64,000 nucleotides of DNA from Nymphalis io (lineage: Eukaryota > Arthropoda > Insecta > Lepidoptera > Nymphalidae), in NCBI RefSeq assembly GCF_905147045.1, contig NC_065901.1:8928001-8992000 (forward strand). Reading direction: 5' to 3'. Within the stretch, counting starts at the first letter, position 1. Every line of letters begins with the position of its first letter. A program made the position numbers and the translations under genes. Below are positions 52,116-64,000 of the stretch, piece after piece. The notes beneath the pieces were generated by a model, which saw only the letters and a program-made list of their open reading frames with translations, was not told the DNA's origin and ran no database searches.

Positions 52116-52445
52116 TCTTAAAAATCTTCCACTGAATGAACCTTATTTGTGTATTCTTTTTAAAAAAGTCACATTCACCTCTGGTCTGTAAGAATATATA
52201 TAATTCTCTGAAATAGCAAAAATTTCTTAATGGTAATAGGTAGCTAGGTTATTTTAGCAATGATTCTTGCAAAGTTGTAGAACAGGCTATAACGACTTGG
52301 TTGTATATCATATTTTATTATTAATTAAAGTGATATAATACAAAAATGTATAATTTCAGAACTATGATGCTGTCCACCTCTGTTAGGCCCTCGTCCATAG
52401 GCGGTTTTACTTGCAACAAAAAAGGGAGTGCGTGATTTGATATAC

Positions 52446-52745
52446 CGTAACAGCCTGTGAATGTCCCACTGCTGGGCTAAAGGCCTCCTCTCCTCTTTTT
52501 GAGGAGAAGGTTTGGAGCTTATTCCACCACGCTGCTCCAATGCGGGTTGGTAGAATTCACATGTGGCAGAACTTCAGTGAAATTAGACACATGCAGGTTT
52601 CCTCACGATGTTTTCCTTCACCGTAAAGCACGAGATGAATTATAATCACAAATTAAGCACATGAAAATTCAGTGGTGCTTGCCCGGGTTTGAACCCACGA
52701 TCATCGGTTAAGATTCACGCGTTCTTACCACAGGGCCATCTCGGC
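52446..52745 (-). mobile_element. Metulj-like SINE, near full length
   Basis: 'cgtaacagcctgtgaatgtcc' to 'ggccatctcggct', with the pol III B box (gggtttgaacccacg on plus strand) intact. Confidence 0.9.
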
Positions 52746-53184
52746 TTTTTCATCATTCTTATATCATTTGATATATTATTTATTAAATATTTTAAACACA
52801 ACATCGACTCTACTGTTCTGTGCTGTCGTTGTTGGTCGCACGGCAGTCGCGATGTATCGTCCAATAGAGCAGTAAATCCTGCTATATCTGTTGGTCTAGA
52901 TATACTCCCATTGGTTCCATATAATGTATGTCGGCGTAATTTAAAGTATTAATTAATTTCTCATCATTTAATTTAGTTCTCCGGATTTACCTTTACATTT
53001 ATATGTTCACTTAATTTTTTTTATTTTTCATTTTACTGGACAAAGTATAATACAATGAGATATTTATTTATAAATAGCTCTTTCTTATTTATATATATTA
53101 AAATTTTCTTTTGCTTGTTCTATTGTTATGATTATATACAATTTAGTACGTGGTAATAAAGTCAGATGGAATTCATGATAACGT

Positions 53185-53330
53185 TTCTGATACATACTGC
53201 TAGGGTGTGGAACAGTTTACCAGCATCTGTGTTTCCCACAAATGCCTATTCACTCTTATTTTGAGACCTTTAAAATAAGAGTGAATAGGCATATATAAGC
53301 TTGCGCGCTCCAACTTAGACCTCATTATTG
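53185..53330 (+). mobile_element. LINE C-terminal fragment with an internal inverted duplication
   Basis: RVWNSLPASVFPTNAY, then after the hairpin FKIRVNRHI: the usual end of a Jockey/CR1-group ORF2. The segment between is disrupted by the inverted duplication at 53242-53292. Confidence 0.65.
53242..53292. repeat. Perfect inverted duplication, 21-bp arms, 9-bp spacer
   Basis: Arm 53242-53262 (atgcctattcactcttattt plus t) and 53272-53292 are exact reverse complements. In the LINE reading frame the right arm is the normal sequence (FKIRVNRH) and most of the left arm is extra. Confidence 0.9.
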
Positions 53331-54315
53331 TATTTTAGATATAATTTCCATCAAGCGCCAGCCTATTGTTCAACTTTATATGTATCGTTCAACAAACTCA
53401 ACACTGGTGACCTTGAAGTGTCAAGCGCTGTCACGCGCTGCCAGCAACGATTGACAATAAACTCTAGTACTCACTACTAGTACTGATATTCTTTAATAAT
53501 TAATACAATTTCAAATAAGTTATGGAAAAGTTTATGTTATAATAGGAACATACCAGTGGTCAGGTGGGTCTGACTCTTAGGTCATAAGGAGAGTCACATT
53601 TTCTCGAATTACGAGGAAGGTGTTTTACGTAATTAATGTATTTGTTATCATACTGATAGTTAAAAGGTTATTGAAGTCGCCACTAACTATATAATAATTT
53701 GTGAAATAATGTTTAAATGTAAATATAAAAGTTATCGTATATAATGATTATACAAAATTTATCATAGTCGGCTTGCGTTAATATACTTTGAAAAGTTTTA
53801 AAATGTCGGTGTACTTATTGAAATTAATTTGGTTAAAACTAGCGAAACAATACACGAAGTGTTTTTGAATTTTATTTTAAATAATCAACCGATTTCATCA
53901 ATCAACCTTTAGGAGCACAATGTTGTGGTCAGAACTCTATGGGTTTTATTAATTTCTCCACGTCATGTTACGTATTTTATAATATTTATAGAATTATATA
54001 ATACATACTTAGGTGAATGCCATAATCTTAGATATCTAGTTTAATTAGGTCCTAGTCTGATGATTGTTATGATATTTACAATTAGTATGTAAATTGTATA
54101 TTGGCGACTTGCGTTGTTAAGTTAAAAAAATATGGATTTCAAGAGATGCCCAGATGTTAAACAAAATTGATGGTTATTAAAATAATTAATAATTAAAGTA
54201 TAAATGAATATAATTCACCTTCTCTTTGACAGGATATGAAATGACAAAACTTGCGTGTTTTTTGGAAGAAAATCTGTTTAATGTGTGTTTCCAATTACCA
54301 GATTCGATTCGAACA
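53331..54315. other. Intergenic, no gene recognised
   Basis: AT-rich; no frame, tRNA or repeat that I can name. Confidence 0.35.
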
Positions 54316-54317
54316 GC

Positions 54318-54560
54318 GTATTGGGTAGGTACCACCCACTCATCAGATATTCTACCGCAAAAGAGCAATACTTGATATTGTTGTGTTCTGGTTTGAAGGG
54401 TGAGTGAGCCAGTGTAATTACAGGCACAAGGGACATAAAATCTTAGTTCCCAAGGTTGGTGGCGCATTGGCTATGAAAGCGGTGGTTGACATTTATTACA
54501 ATGCCAATGCCTAAGGGCGTTGCTGGAATATGGTCCGAACCATCTTTTGAAAACGAGAGG
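54318..54560 (+). mobile_element. Rep2 copy, plus orientation, 3' truncated
   Basis: 'tgggtaggtaccacccactcatcagatattc' to 'caatgcctaagggcgttgctgg'. Directly followed by a 35-base Metulj SINE tail ('cagctgtgggacatttacaggctgttta', 54568-54597). Confidence 0.75.
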
Positions 54561-54599
54561 GGAGAGCCCAGCTGTGGGACATTTACAGGCTGTTTACTT

Positions 54600-55775
54600 T
54601 TTAATTTAATATAAATAAGATGTTCTAAGTAAATAATGTTAGTGTTAGTATTTAATTGCAGGCTTATTGACATTTACGTTCATTTTCAAAGTGATTCAAA
54701 TCATGAGTGTACTTAAACAAAGTAATTGTATTATTTGTTTAACTTTAAAGCCGACATTTTGGTATTACCGAATGGCATTGTGTTCACGAGAATTATGTAC
54801 GTATGAGAAGGTAAATGCTCCCCTATTTGGCCAGGAGCAGGTATATGTATACCTTCTTAGCTACTTTCACTTTTGATTGTTTGAGGATATGTACCTACTT
54901 GTTAAGTAACGCTACCATTAAGCAGGTAACAGGCATATATTAACAAAAAAAAAAATACTCACTTAGAACGTATTTTTCGCAAATGCTATTCAAACTATTG
55001 TTTTCATCATTTTAAAATGTAAGTTTTAAAGTTTTATCTGTACGAAGTCGACGGGCAGATAGTGTAAAAATAATAGCAATAGAGGTAACTACTAACTGTG
55101 GAATCATGGATTCGGCTTTGCTTAGAACATCAAAGAATCGCCCTTAATCATTTTATCGTTTTTATTAAATCACTAAAATGGATTAAAAAAATAAAAAAAT
55201 TAAAACTTATAATTCCTGGGGAAAACCGGGTTTACTGGGAAATTGTAACCTTTGTATTATCACAGAAACTTTTAATATGTATTTGACTTTTACTGTTTCA
55301 ATTTCTTATCGTTTTTTCCTGCACATAGATCAAGCCCAACGTCCAATGTTTTTCTAAACCAAAAAACCTATCATGATTTGAGATGCAAGGCAATATTTTC
55401 GTAGAGTACTTGCTATCTACACCTAAAGCCCTTTTCAGATTATCTAGCTTGGTTTTAGCATCTGTAGCGCGGGCAGGTAAGATAAGGCAGACGTTTACAA
55501 GGTTTATAGGACGGCGGCACGCAACACTCGAGTTCCCATAGAATCGATACTGCGCCCGTAAGTAGACACCTTCTCGTACTTACGTGTCCTCGTTGAGGTT
55601 ATGTGGCATAAAATTATATATAATGTTCGTATATCTGTTTTAGATTAATAGACAAGACTATTTCACCGAAATAAAAGTCGGGACATATTTGTAAACTCCA
55701 TCGTTTCACCGATGAATAATGTCAATGATACATTTGGGGAGAATATATTAGTGTAAGTTGTATCGAATATCTGCA
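54600..55775. other. Intergenic, no gene recognised
   Basis: AT-rich, with a more GC-rich spot at 55465-55600 ('gtagcgcgggcaggtaagataagg', 'tactgcgcccgtaagtag') containing donor-like sequences. These might mark a non-coding exon; there is no open frame to support it. Confidence 0.25.
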
Positions 55776-55777
55776 AC

Positions 55778-55890
55778 GTGTATCCATCAACTCGCATTGA
55801 AGCAGCGTGGTGGAGTAAACTCCATACTTATTCCACAAAAAAGGGAAAGGAGGCCTTAGCCCAGCAGAATATTTACAGGGTGTAACTTAA
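55778..55890 (+). mobile_element. Metulj-like SINE 3' half
   Basis: 'catcaactcgcattgaagcagcgtggtggagtaaactcc' to 'aggccttagcccagcagaatatttacagggtg'. Head missing. Confidence 0.75.
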
Positions 55891-56455
55891 CTTTTTTATA
55901 ATACTAAAGTTTGTCAATAGCTACAAAACAATAGAAAAAGATACTGAACAGTTTTGTCTTTGCCGGTTTATATACATATATAATATGCTAATAACATCGC
56001 GATCACAACACACTAATATAAAATGTATTGAAATGAATAAGAAAAATGAATTAAAAATATGTAATAATCTGTTGTTCCACATCGCAGACACGAGCTTAGT
56101 GCTAATACGATTTGTCAACTCACGATTATATCTACTCGTGCCAAACAGCGAGACAAGTACAAATATAATAATATACAAGTGGTTCCGTATTCAATGTTTT
56201 CGTCGAACATTCGTTACAGAAAACTTTGACAATTTCGTGTTTGAAATTTCTATATTTATACGTTCAAGCTTAATTTTGTTGTACGCAGTATCGATTTACC
56301 TTAAAGCAGCACCTACACCAGTGTGATAAGCTCTTTTGATTACTATTATTAAATTCCTATATTACAGGCGTTTCAAATGTGTTTAATTATTTATATTGCA
56401 GATATTCATGTCATATGCCTTTTTTATTTATTTTTAATATTATTTCTGTATTTAC

Positions 56456-56490
56456 ACAGTCAAACAAATAGGACAGTCAAACAAATAGGT
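56456..56490. repeat. Tandem duplication of 17 bp
   Basis: acagtcaaacaaatagg is present twice head to tail. No gene context. Confidence 0.8.
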
Positions 56491-59360
56491 AAGCTACCTT
56501 ATGATAGCCTCATTCAAGAGATATTGGCTGCTCCATTCCTTAGACCGCCAACTACGAAATTTAAGATATCATTCACGTACTAACTCCTTTATGCCTGTAA
56601 TAATATATTGCTATACTTATTTTATGAGTCTTCAACAAAAGAAACACACCAAATACACATTCCAATGGTGGGAGACTACATCATGCTTTATAAGCAAAAA
56701 ATATTAAATAACTAGATCCGGTCTGCTTCCGACACCGTTTTGTACCAATTTTAAAGGTATTTTTTTTATTCAATAGGAATGACAGGCATACCCGTTGGTA
56801 AATGGTCACTATGGCCAAGAGACATTGGCGCGGTAACAAAAATTTTCTTTTGGGTACAGGAATGTAGATATAATAGCAGGAGCTATTGGAATTAGCTATA
56901 CCAAAAGATCAATAAACAACAAACCCTGATTTGACATAACATAATTATTTATGATCTATAATAATCTGTAGTATTCATAATGTAGGTATTCGTAAAAAAT
57001 TGCGTATTAAATGTCGGCGAAGCTGGTATCGGAGCTTTGGAAGTAAAATTAAAATGGATATACGTACTTAAGTAAAGTGGTGTTGTATTATTTATAAAGA
57101 TATATCATTCAAGAACAGTTTGTAGTGCATCATAGATCAGAACAGAGTAAATCGCATGGAATAGGTATGTAAATCTAATTTGTTTACCTATTTTTCGTGA
57201 TGTTGGTATAGGGTACTAAGGTAAGTTTTTATAACTAACGATAAGTGTTTATAATAATTTAGATGAATGATTCATTTTTCGAATTGTATTTGTATTTGAG
57301 GTAATATAAGGAATCCTAGGCAATAGCTCGCGTGTCGGAACCACACGAACTGCTACTGAGATCATCGCGACATTCGAGTACCTACAGCGTAAATTTTGTC
57401 GTTTTTTAAGCTATAAAACTAAATGTCGATGACAATTAATCTGTGTTTTATCTGTTTTCAAGTAACATAAGGTAGTCTTATTACAAGCTTTGATTTAACT
57501 TTACTTGTTAGGTGTCCTGGTCAAATTTTGCTACCGTTAAGCCAGTTCCATTCAACCAAATGAGACGAAATTTTGTTGCTGCTAACTGTACAGTATAGTA
57601 TATTAATGCAATAAATAATTTGTTAAAAGTTCGAAATTATAGTTTTCTTTTAAAAAGATTTTGAGTCAAATAACTATAAACATACTTTTAATATGTATTA
57701 ACTTATTTAATGGGGTAACGAATATTTTTTACATGAAGATTCAAAAGCCTAAACCTAAGCAAGGTTAGGTATAAGTGGTTACCTTAACGAAGAATATTTT
57801 TTCGATATTTGAATAAAGACTAACGTCACTTACATGAGAACAATGATAAACTTAAAATTAGTTATTACATTCGTCGTTCGTTGTTACATTAGTCGACATT
57901 TTATAAATTCATCTCCATTTAACACATTGTGACTACTTGCTTAGAAGCGAATGTTCTTTTGTAAGATACGCGGTTAATGGTGTCTTAAATGTGATAAGCG
58001 TTTACATTTCTTATATTTGAGGGTATTTTGTTAAAAAGTTGCACTCCTTCAAATATATTAAAATAACATCTCTATTTGATTTTTTTAATATTATAAATTC
58101 TATAAATTATTTGTAGGCACTTATAGTATTTAAACTTGTTCAAGAGTGCATTCGTGACCGATGTACAAGATAAAGACGCTTCGTTTCATCGCTTGCAGCT
58201 ATAAATTAACACGATTTGTCAACTCCCGATACTAAGATTACGTGTTTAAATATTGTTTTACTATTTATCTTGATCACACTAACATATAACACATTATTTT
58301 ATTTACTAACTGAAACTTATTATTTATTTAACTCGAGGTTATTACGGTGCATAGTCAAAAAAATATTGTTTTATTTGTATTAATAGAAGTTTCTTATAAT
58401 ACTCCAATGTAAAATGTTTTAGCGTTAATATCGTTTACTAACTCAAAGTCCAATCCAAATAGAACTTTTAGATTCAGAGTAGATACATATATAGGCACGT
58501 TACTAAACATTATACATTTATTTTTCTTTTCTTTGTTGATATAATAGTGGAGGCTTGGTGTCTTGTAGAACAGTTTATCTATTGCAAGCACCGGTCTTCA
58601 CATTATTTAGTTGATATTTAAATATTATATGTTATTTGTAAACTTTTTGTAAAGAAATAAATAAAATATTATTATTATAAAGTTAGTCGATTGTTAATTA
58701 TTTGCAAATGTGCCATTACCATTATACCAGACTTAGATTCAATTATGACGAAAATAATACAGAATATATTTCCAATTATATATAATTGTAAGAGATTTAG
58801 ATAATCGTACACATTCTTATCCAAGCTTGCGTTAACATTGGCCTTTGTAACTATAGAATAGTAACAAAATATTGTATATCAATTGCATTTCTCTAAACCA
58901 ATTACTTACCATTGTGATGCAATTATATTTTTATGATATTCAGTGAACAATTTAGCACAATGGAAGATATGACAAGCTATGACGAGAGGACCTCCCGCCT
59001 TGCCTAGCTGGACATCGAAATTGTTACACGAATTGAAGCCCAAACACAACATAATAAGTGCTCTGTTTTTGATAAAATGCAAGTGGCGCTAAGGTACCGT
59101 AGAAAGAAATTACACGCATCAATAGCGTTTATCCTTTTATAAATGTTGAAGCTATTGAATATGAAAATTGTAGTATTGTTAAATGTCATTAAGTGGTTTT
59201 GGAAGTGTTTTTTTCATTTACCTAAATATGTTATCGTCTGATAAAAATAATTGACGTTACTTATAAAACTTCGTTTAGCGGTTGTTTATTTAACATTGAT
59301 CTTTCTTTCTCTCTCTCTGTCATCATTGGATTAACATTCAAAAGAAGAAGCAGCACTGTT
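56491..59360. other. Intergenic, no gene recognised
   Basis: A T-run and Rep2 remnant at 56760-56855 ('caataggaatgacaggcatacccg...ttggtaaatggtcac'). CpG-containing islands at 57320-57390 and 58975-59110 have no open frame of note. The rest is AT-rich. Confidence 0.3.
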
Positions 59361-59364
59361 TAAC

Positions 59365-59668
59365 TACCGTAACAGCCTGTGAATGTCCCACTGTTGGGCT
59401 AAAGGCCTCCGCACCTCTTTTTGAGGAGAAGGTTTGGAGCTTATTCCACCACGCTGCTCCAATGCGGGTTGGTGAAATACACATGTGGCAGAATTTCAGT
59501 AAAATTAGACACATGCAGGTTTCTTCACGATATTTTCCTTCACCGTCAAGCACGAGATAAATTATAATCACAAATTAAGCACATGAAAATTCAGTGGTGC
59601 TTGCCCGGGTTTGAACCCACGATCATCGGTTAAGATTCACGCGCTCTTACCACTAGGCCATCTCGGCT
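59365..59668 (-). mobile_element. Metulj-like SINE, full length
   Basis: 'taccgtaacagcctgtgaatg' to 'aggccatctcggctt'. Head and B box intact on the minus strand. Confidence 0.9.
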
Positions 59669-59997
59669 TACTGATTACGTGATTTCACTTTGACCAAGTC
59701 ACTGTTTAGCTAATGACTCCCTAAATAGGATCTATAAAGTCGGATATAATTTGTCTGATTGAAAATCGAATATCGTATAATTTAAATAAACTAACCATTA
59801 TTTTCAAACGACTTATAATAAAAATTATATAACTACCATATAAAAAGTTATATTAAGCTATCTTTCCAAATTGTTTAAACGCATTTGACATTAGTAGGTT
59901 GGTATCTGCAAATATAGTTTAATTTAATCTTAAATTCTCTTTATAGTAATACACATTCCTTTTCCAAAATCGCATGATTTAGTAACTGTACTTACTA

Positions 59998-60310
59998 TAG
60001 TACAGTACAGTAACAGCCTGTTAATGTCCCACTGCTGGGCTAAGGCCTCCTCTCCCTTTTGAGGAGAAGGTTTGGAGCTTATTCCACCACGCTGCTCCAA
60101 TGCGGGTTGGTAGAATACAAATGTGGCATAATTTCAATGAAATTAGACACATGCAGGTTTCCTCACGATGTTTTCCTTCACCGTCAAGCACGAGATGAAT
60201 TATAATCACAAATTAAGCACATGAAAATTCAGTGGTGCTTGCTCGGGTTTGAACCCACGATCGTCAGTTAAGATTCACGCGTTCTAACCACTAGACTATC
60301 TCGGCTTTTT
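59998..60310 (-). mobile_element. Metulj-like SINE, full length, 13-bp target duplication
   Basis: Flanked by actgtacttacta at 59985-59997 and 60311-60323. The minus-strand head is complete (gccgagatagtctagtgg) and the 3' tail ends in short (actgt) repeats. A clean target duplication indicates a fairly recent insertion. Confidence 0.92.
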
Positions 60311-60323
60311 ACTGTACTTACTA

Positions 60324-62239
60324 AATTTATTTTATACTAGATGCTGTTTGCATTTTTTTAATATTTAGTTAAATATATTTATTTCGTCTCCGTGGGCTGT
60401 AGCGTAATGAACCTTCTTCAAGAATTAGGCTATCGTATGCAGTTTTTTTTTAATTCGGCTGGTAGTTCTACCGATTTATGCGTTCAAACTAACAAAAACA
60501 AATTGGCTTTGCAGCATTATTATATTAATGGGTATAGCTTATTTCCTTTCGTGATAACATTACCTTTTAGTTTTGGCCTTTATTCTTTAATATTAAATAT
60601 AACTGTAATATTTTACAGTTACAATAATAGTTTTATTTGAATCGCTAAAACTAAGGTTCATCGGCATTGAATTGGGTTATTAACATAAAAGGTAAAAGAC
60701 CTTTTTTTATATAAACTAAGACAAAAACTCTCACTGAACAGCCTCGAGTTGTTTAAAGTAAAACAAATTAAAAAAGAAATGTCTCGAAAAGAACAGCGGA
60801 ACAGTGCAATTTCGTACGACGTAATCGCGGTAAACGCTATGACATGCGTGAGTATTAATCTGGCCAGCTTGCTCCCCGCGTGGGAACCCGACACACGGTC
60901 ATTACGGCTGATCACTGAACAGCATTTGCCTTTTGTACAAAATAAAATAAAAGTAAAGTCGCTTAAAATACTCGACACGCTATATTGAACCGCCAAAAAT
61001 TAAGGCGTAAGAGATTTCGCTTGTTCTTTTTTCGAATATTAATTAATGTATGTTCGTAACTGAAACTTTAGTGTTGAAAACAAGTATTAAAAAAGGCTTC
61101 TTTTAAAGCTTCCATCAATAATCAATAGCACCTCATAGTGGACTTATATGATACTTTTTTGTTATCTTTATACCGTAACAGGCTCCGAAGGACATGATGA
61201 TTTTCAATAATTTACCAAAAAAATTCTCAAAAACCAACTCGTACTTCAGTTCGTTGTTTGAATTATGACTGAAGCATTGAAATAACAGGAACAAGATAGA
61301 TTTCATAGTTAGCAGTGCAATGACGGTGTAGGTACAGAATTGGTTAGGTTAGGTTGTACACTATATATAACCTAACGTATCTATTACATTATCAAGATTT
61401 ATAGAAAGAGATGAATTATCGTCAGGTAGCTTATATACAATATCTATAAAAAAATTAGTATAACGTATAAATCTGGTCTTAAAGTAATAAGCAGTTTCTA
61501 ATAAAATACTTGGAAAATACTAGAAATAAGATATTTAATGAAATAATTGTAGATATTAACTTAAAAAAAAAGGTTAAAATGACTGTTATTTTCTGTGCTA
61601 TACCTAGCACGCGCCGGCTGTTTTTAAGTTGGCATTTTTTACACAATTTAACGTTCGTTTTAGATAATTCCTTGTTTGTAATAAGGGGTTGTGGAGGGTA
61701 GATAGTGGACCATAAAGTAGCGAATCCATATGCCACGAGAAGATTGCTTGTTGGCATCATATATTTTTATACAGGTGACCACGAGATTACGTTAAAAGGG
61801 ACTTTATAAATAATTTGATTCAAATTATATTTTACTAATATCAAGTCGTTACATAAATGCAACATTAAAACTGATCGGGGTTTTCTTTAACGAATCCATC
61901 CACTCAAACACAAATTAGACACATGAAAAAAAATCTGTGCTTTAATGAATTCGATTGTGATTTGTTTTGTTGATAACAATTCGAGTACCGTAAATAATTT
62001 AGATACTAGAATAAAGTTTATTTCAACATATAATTGAAAGTAAACCGAACACTTAATGAACTGGTTAAATATTATTGTTAGAATCGACGATAAATTCAGA
62101 CTTATCACCATTTAAGTCTGAAAAACTATACGACGATATAAAACATACATAGGTACATATCAGCTTACCGATTCTATGAAAGTTTTATAAACATAAGTTA
62201 AGGAAATATTACTACTAACTATAATATATACTTAAAACA
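60324..62239. other. Intergenic, no gene recognised
   Basis: The region 60725-60995 is more GC-balanced and open on both strands (79 codons plus, 112 minus), but neither peptide shows a domain. A 9-bp-armed hairpin lies at 60600-60621 (taactgtaa / ttacagtta). Otherwise AT-rich. Confidence 0.3.
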
Positions 62240-62738
62240 AATATATACTAATATTATAAATGCGAAAGTAACTGTCAACGCTTTGACGCCTATACCACTA
62301 AACTGATTTTAATGAAATTTGGTATAAAGCAAGCTTAAGCCCTAAAAAAGGACATTCGCTACTTTTTTTACCTAATACCCTCGTTCATACGTAACAGCCT
62401 GTGAATGACCCACTGCTGGACTAAGACCTCTTCTACCTTTTTGAATAGAAGGTTAGGAGCTTATTCCACCACGCTGCTCGAATGCGGGTTGGTAGAATAC
62501 ACGTGTGGCAGAATTTCATGGAAATTAGACACATGCAGGTTTCCTTTCGATGTTTTCCTTTACCTCAAACACGAGATGAATTATAATCACAAATTAAGCA
62601 AAAGAAAATTCAGTGGTGCTTGCCCGGGTTTGAACCCACGATCATCGGTTATGATTTACGCGTTCTCACCATTGGGCCATCTCGCTGTCCTAATACCTGA
62701 CCCCCTCTAATACGCAGGTGAAGCCGCGGGCGAAAACT
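62240..62738 (+). mobile_element. Helitron-like repeat split by a SINE
   Basis: It starts 'atatactaatattataaatgcgaaagtaactg', has 'accactaaactgattttaatgaaatttgg' and ends 'aggtgaagccgcgggcgaaaac'. The interior is interrupted at 62380-62688. Lepidopteran short Helitrons have this structure as I recall; the terminal hairpin was not verified. Confidence 0.55.
62380..62688 (-). mobile_element. Metulj-like SINE, 9-bp target duplication, inside Helitron-like repeat
   Basis: Flanked by cctaatacc at 62371-62379 and 62689-62697. Slightly more diverged than the other full-length copies (ggccatctcgctg end). Confidence 0.88.
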
Positions 62739-63740
62739 ATTTGGTTACAAATTAGTAGGTAAATCTAAAACAGTTCGGGAAAGGCATACCTACTTGTTAA
62801 AGCTTTCAGCTTATTTTAGAGCAATGCTGTACGCATTGATGAAAAGCATTGTGCTAGAAAAGCATACATACATAAATACAACTAAATATTATCTAACACT
62901 CTCCTCACGATGTTTACCTTCACCATCGGGGGCGATATGAAATTAAGTACAAAACTTTACATGATTTGAACACTTCGATTTAAATTCTAAATATTAATTT
63001 AAATTCCAAAATAGTATTTCACGTATTTCTTGGTATACGTAATAATGCGTATCGTAAATATCTTTAAAGCCACGTCCACACAAGTGCGGTAAACATGTCC
63101 GCCCTACAGTCTCGTCTCTAACGACGGTCAGCGTTCTTAATCTCCGTCAGTAATTGCTCCCACTTTGGCCATCATAAATCATATATCTAATTAGATATAC
63201 CAGAGACCTTAGGTCGTTACGATGATAGCAGTTTTTCTACAAACTTTAATTTCGTAGCGATTTTATTGTATTGACGGGGATATATTACGATCGCTGGAAA
63301 AATTGATAGTCTTTTGTTATAAAATTGCTTAGACAGTATTTTTTAAGGTTCCGTAGGAGCTAAACCCTTTTTTTTGTTGTAAAACTTGTCAAACTAAAAT
63401 TTGGCAGTTTATATTTTGACTTTTTCTATAAATTAAAAAAAAAACACCAATAGCGTGTGCTAGTAGAAATACCTAGCTTAAAATTTAGTTTCAACTTTCA
63501 ATTTTGTATATTATTTTGTAAAATGAAAAACTGTTAAGCGTTTCTAGTGGTCACGCAATGGACTGTAATCTCTAGGATAAATACAATAGGTTTTTAAACG
63601 TTGAAAGGGTAACTGTTAGGAGAACTTACATTATTAATCTAATTATAATTACGTAATTAGTAATACATACGTATTAGTAATAAACATACTCATACATTTA
63701 TAACAAAATATAACAAAAGCAATGTAATAAACAACTGAAA
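62739..63740. other. Intergenic, no gene recognised
   Basis: A short SINE body remnant lies at 62900-62955 ('cctcacgatgtttaccttcaccat'). Otherwise AT-rich without supported features. Confidence 0.35.
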
Positions 63741-63764
63741 CGGACAATGGAATGTAATATTTCC

Positions 63765-63860
63765 AAACGGTCGCGATATCTGCGCATCGGCATTCGGCAC
63801 GTACGCGCGCCGCTATCGGCCAATCGCGGCCGAGGGCGGGAACTTGGAACGTTTTGAAAA
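63765..63860. promoter_or_regulatory. CpG-rich patch with CCAAT and GC boxes, candidate promoter
   Basis: About 95 bases (cggtcgcgatatctgcgc... to ...gccgagggcgggaacttgg) are strongly CpG-rich against AT-rich flanks and contain ccaatcg (NF-Y-like) and gggcgg (GC box). An 87-codon minus frame crosses it but has no recognisable domain. It may be the promoter of a gene beyond the right edge. Confidence 0.3.
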
Positions 63861-64000
63861 AAGAATCCCGATTGTTTGAAACGATAATTTCTGTTCCAAG
63901 CGGTCTTGTCAACTTTTTAATAATATAAAGGATTACGTTAATATTTTACTGTCTTTTAAATACTTGTATAAAATGTTTGTTGTTGTTGATTTTAAGATGT

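Noticed and set aside
60658..60996. Opposed open frames of 79 and 112 codons
   Set aside because: Neither has recognisable motifs, start context or splice sites; local base composition alone can explain them.
63649..63912. 87-codon minus frame across the CpG-rich patch
   Set aside because: Openness is explained by high GC; no domain and a plausible promoter reading exists.

Overview
The window looks like nuclear DNA of a lepidopteran insect, most likely a butterfly. It is AT-rich, has short exons with GT-AG introns, and is crowded with tRNA-headed SINEs, poly(A)-tailed repeats, Helitron-like pieces and LINE fragments of kinds I associate with butterfly genomes. The order assignment is inference from these repeats; the species is not identifiable by eye.

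From left to right: (1) the last exon of an unrecognised gene (374-736, +). (2) An intronless phosphoribosyl pyrophosphate synthetase gene (2356-3396, +) with a complete 318-residue core but an Asp in place of a Gly in the ribose-5-phosphate binding loop. (3) A decayed LINE reverse transcriptase (minus strand) split by a 1.1-kb DNA transposon with 8-bp target duplications. (4) A five-exon epsilon-like glutathione S-transferase (7692-9704, +). (5) Convergent to it, an eight-exon UBE2Q-family ubiquitin-conjugating enzyme (10269-18308, -); its last coding exon is only 32 nt. (6) A nested LINE island (about 18.9-24.9 kb): an AT-rich LINE is interrupted by a GC-rich LINE and by an R1-like fragment in the opposite direction. 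(7) A 19-exon DHX34-type DEAH-box helicase gene (26169-45048, +; 1156 residues by my splicing). Its introns hold three identical tRNA-Trp(CCA) genes, a TTAA-flanked piggyBac-type MITE, a partial duplicate of its own last exon, and many SINEs and other repeats. (8) About 19 kb (45049-64000) with no gene I can support. It holds repeats, a candidate small exon near 50.87 kb, and two CpG-rich or factor-site-rich patches that may be promoters.

The genes do not form a pathway. PRPS makes PRPP for nucleotide synthesis, the GST is a detoxification enzyme, UBE2Q is a ubiquitin E2, and DHX34 acts in nonsense-mediated decay in animals. The more unusual signals are structural: at least six perfect inverted duplications with very short spacers (arms 14-33 bp) spread over unrelated contexts, two neighbouring DHX34 exons with about 94% GC at third codon positions in an AT-rich gene, and the tRNA-Trp trio inside one host gene. 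No CRISPR array, operon or clearly new multigene system is visible.
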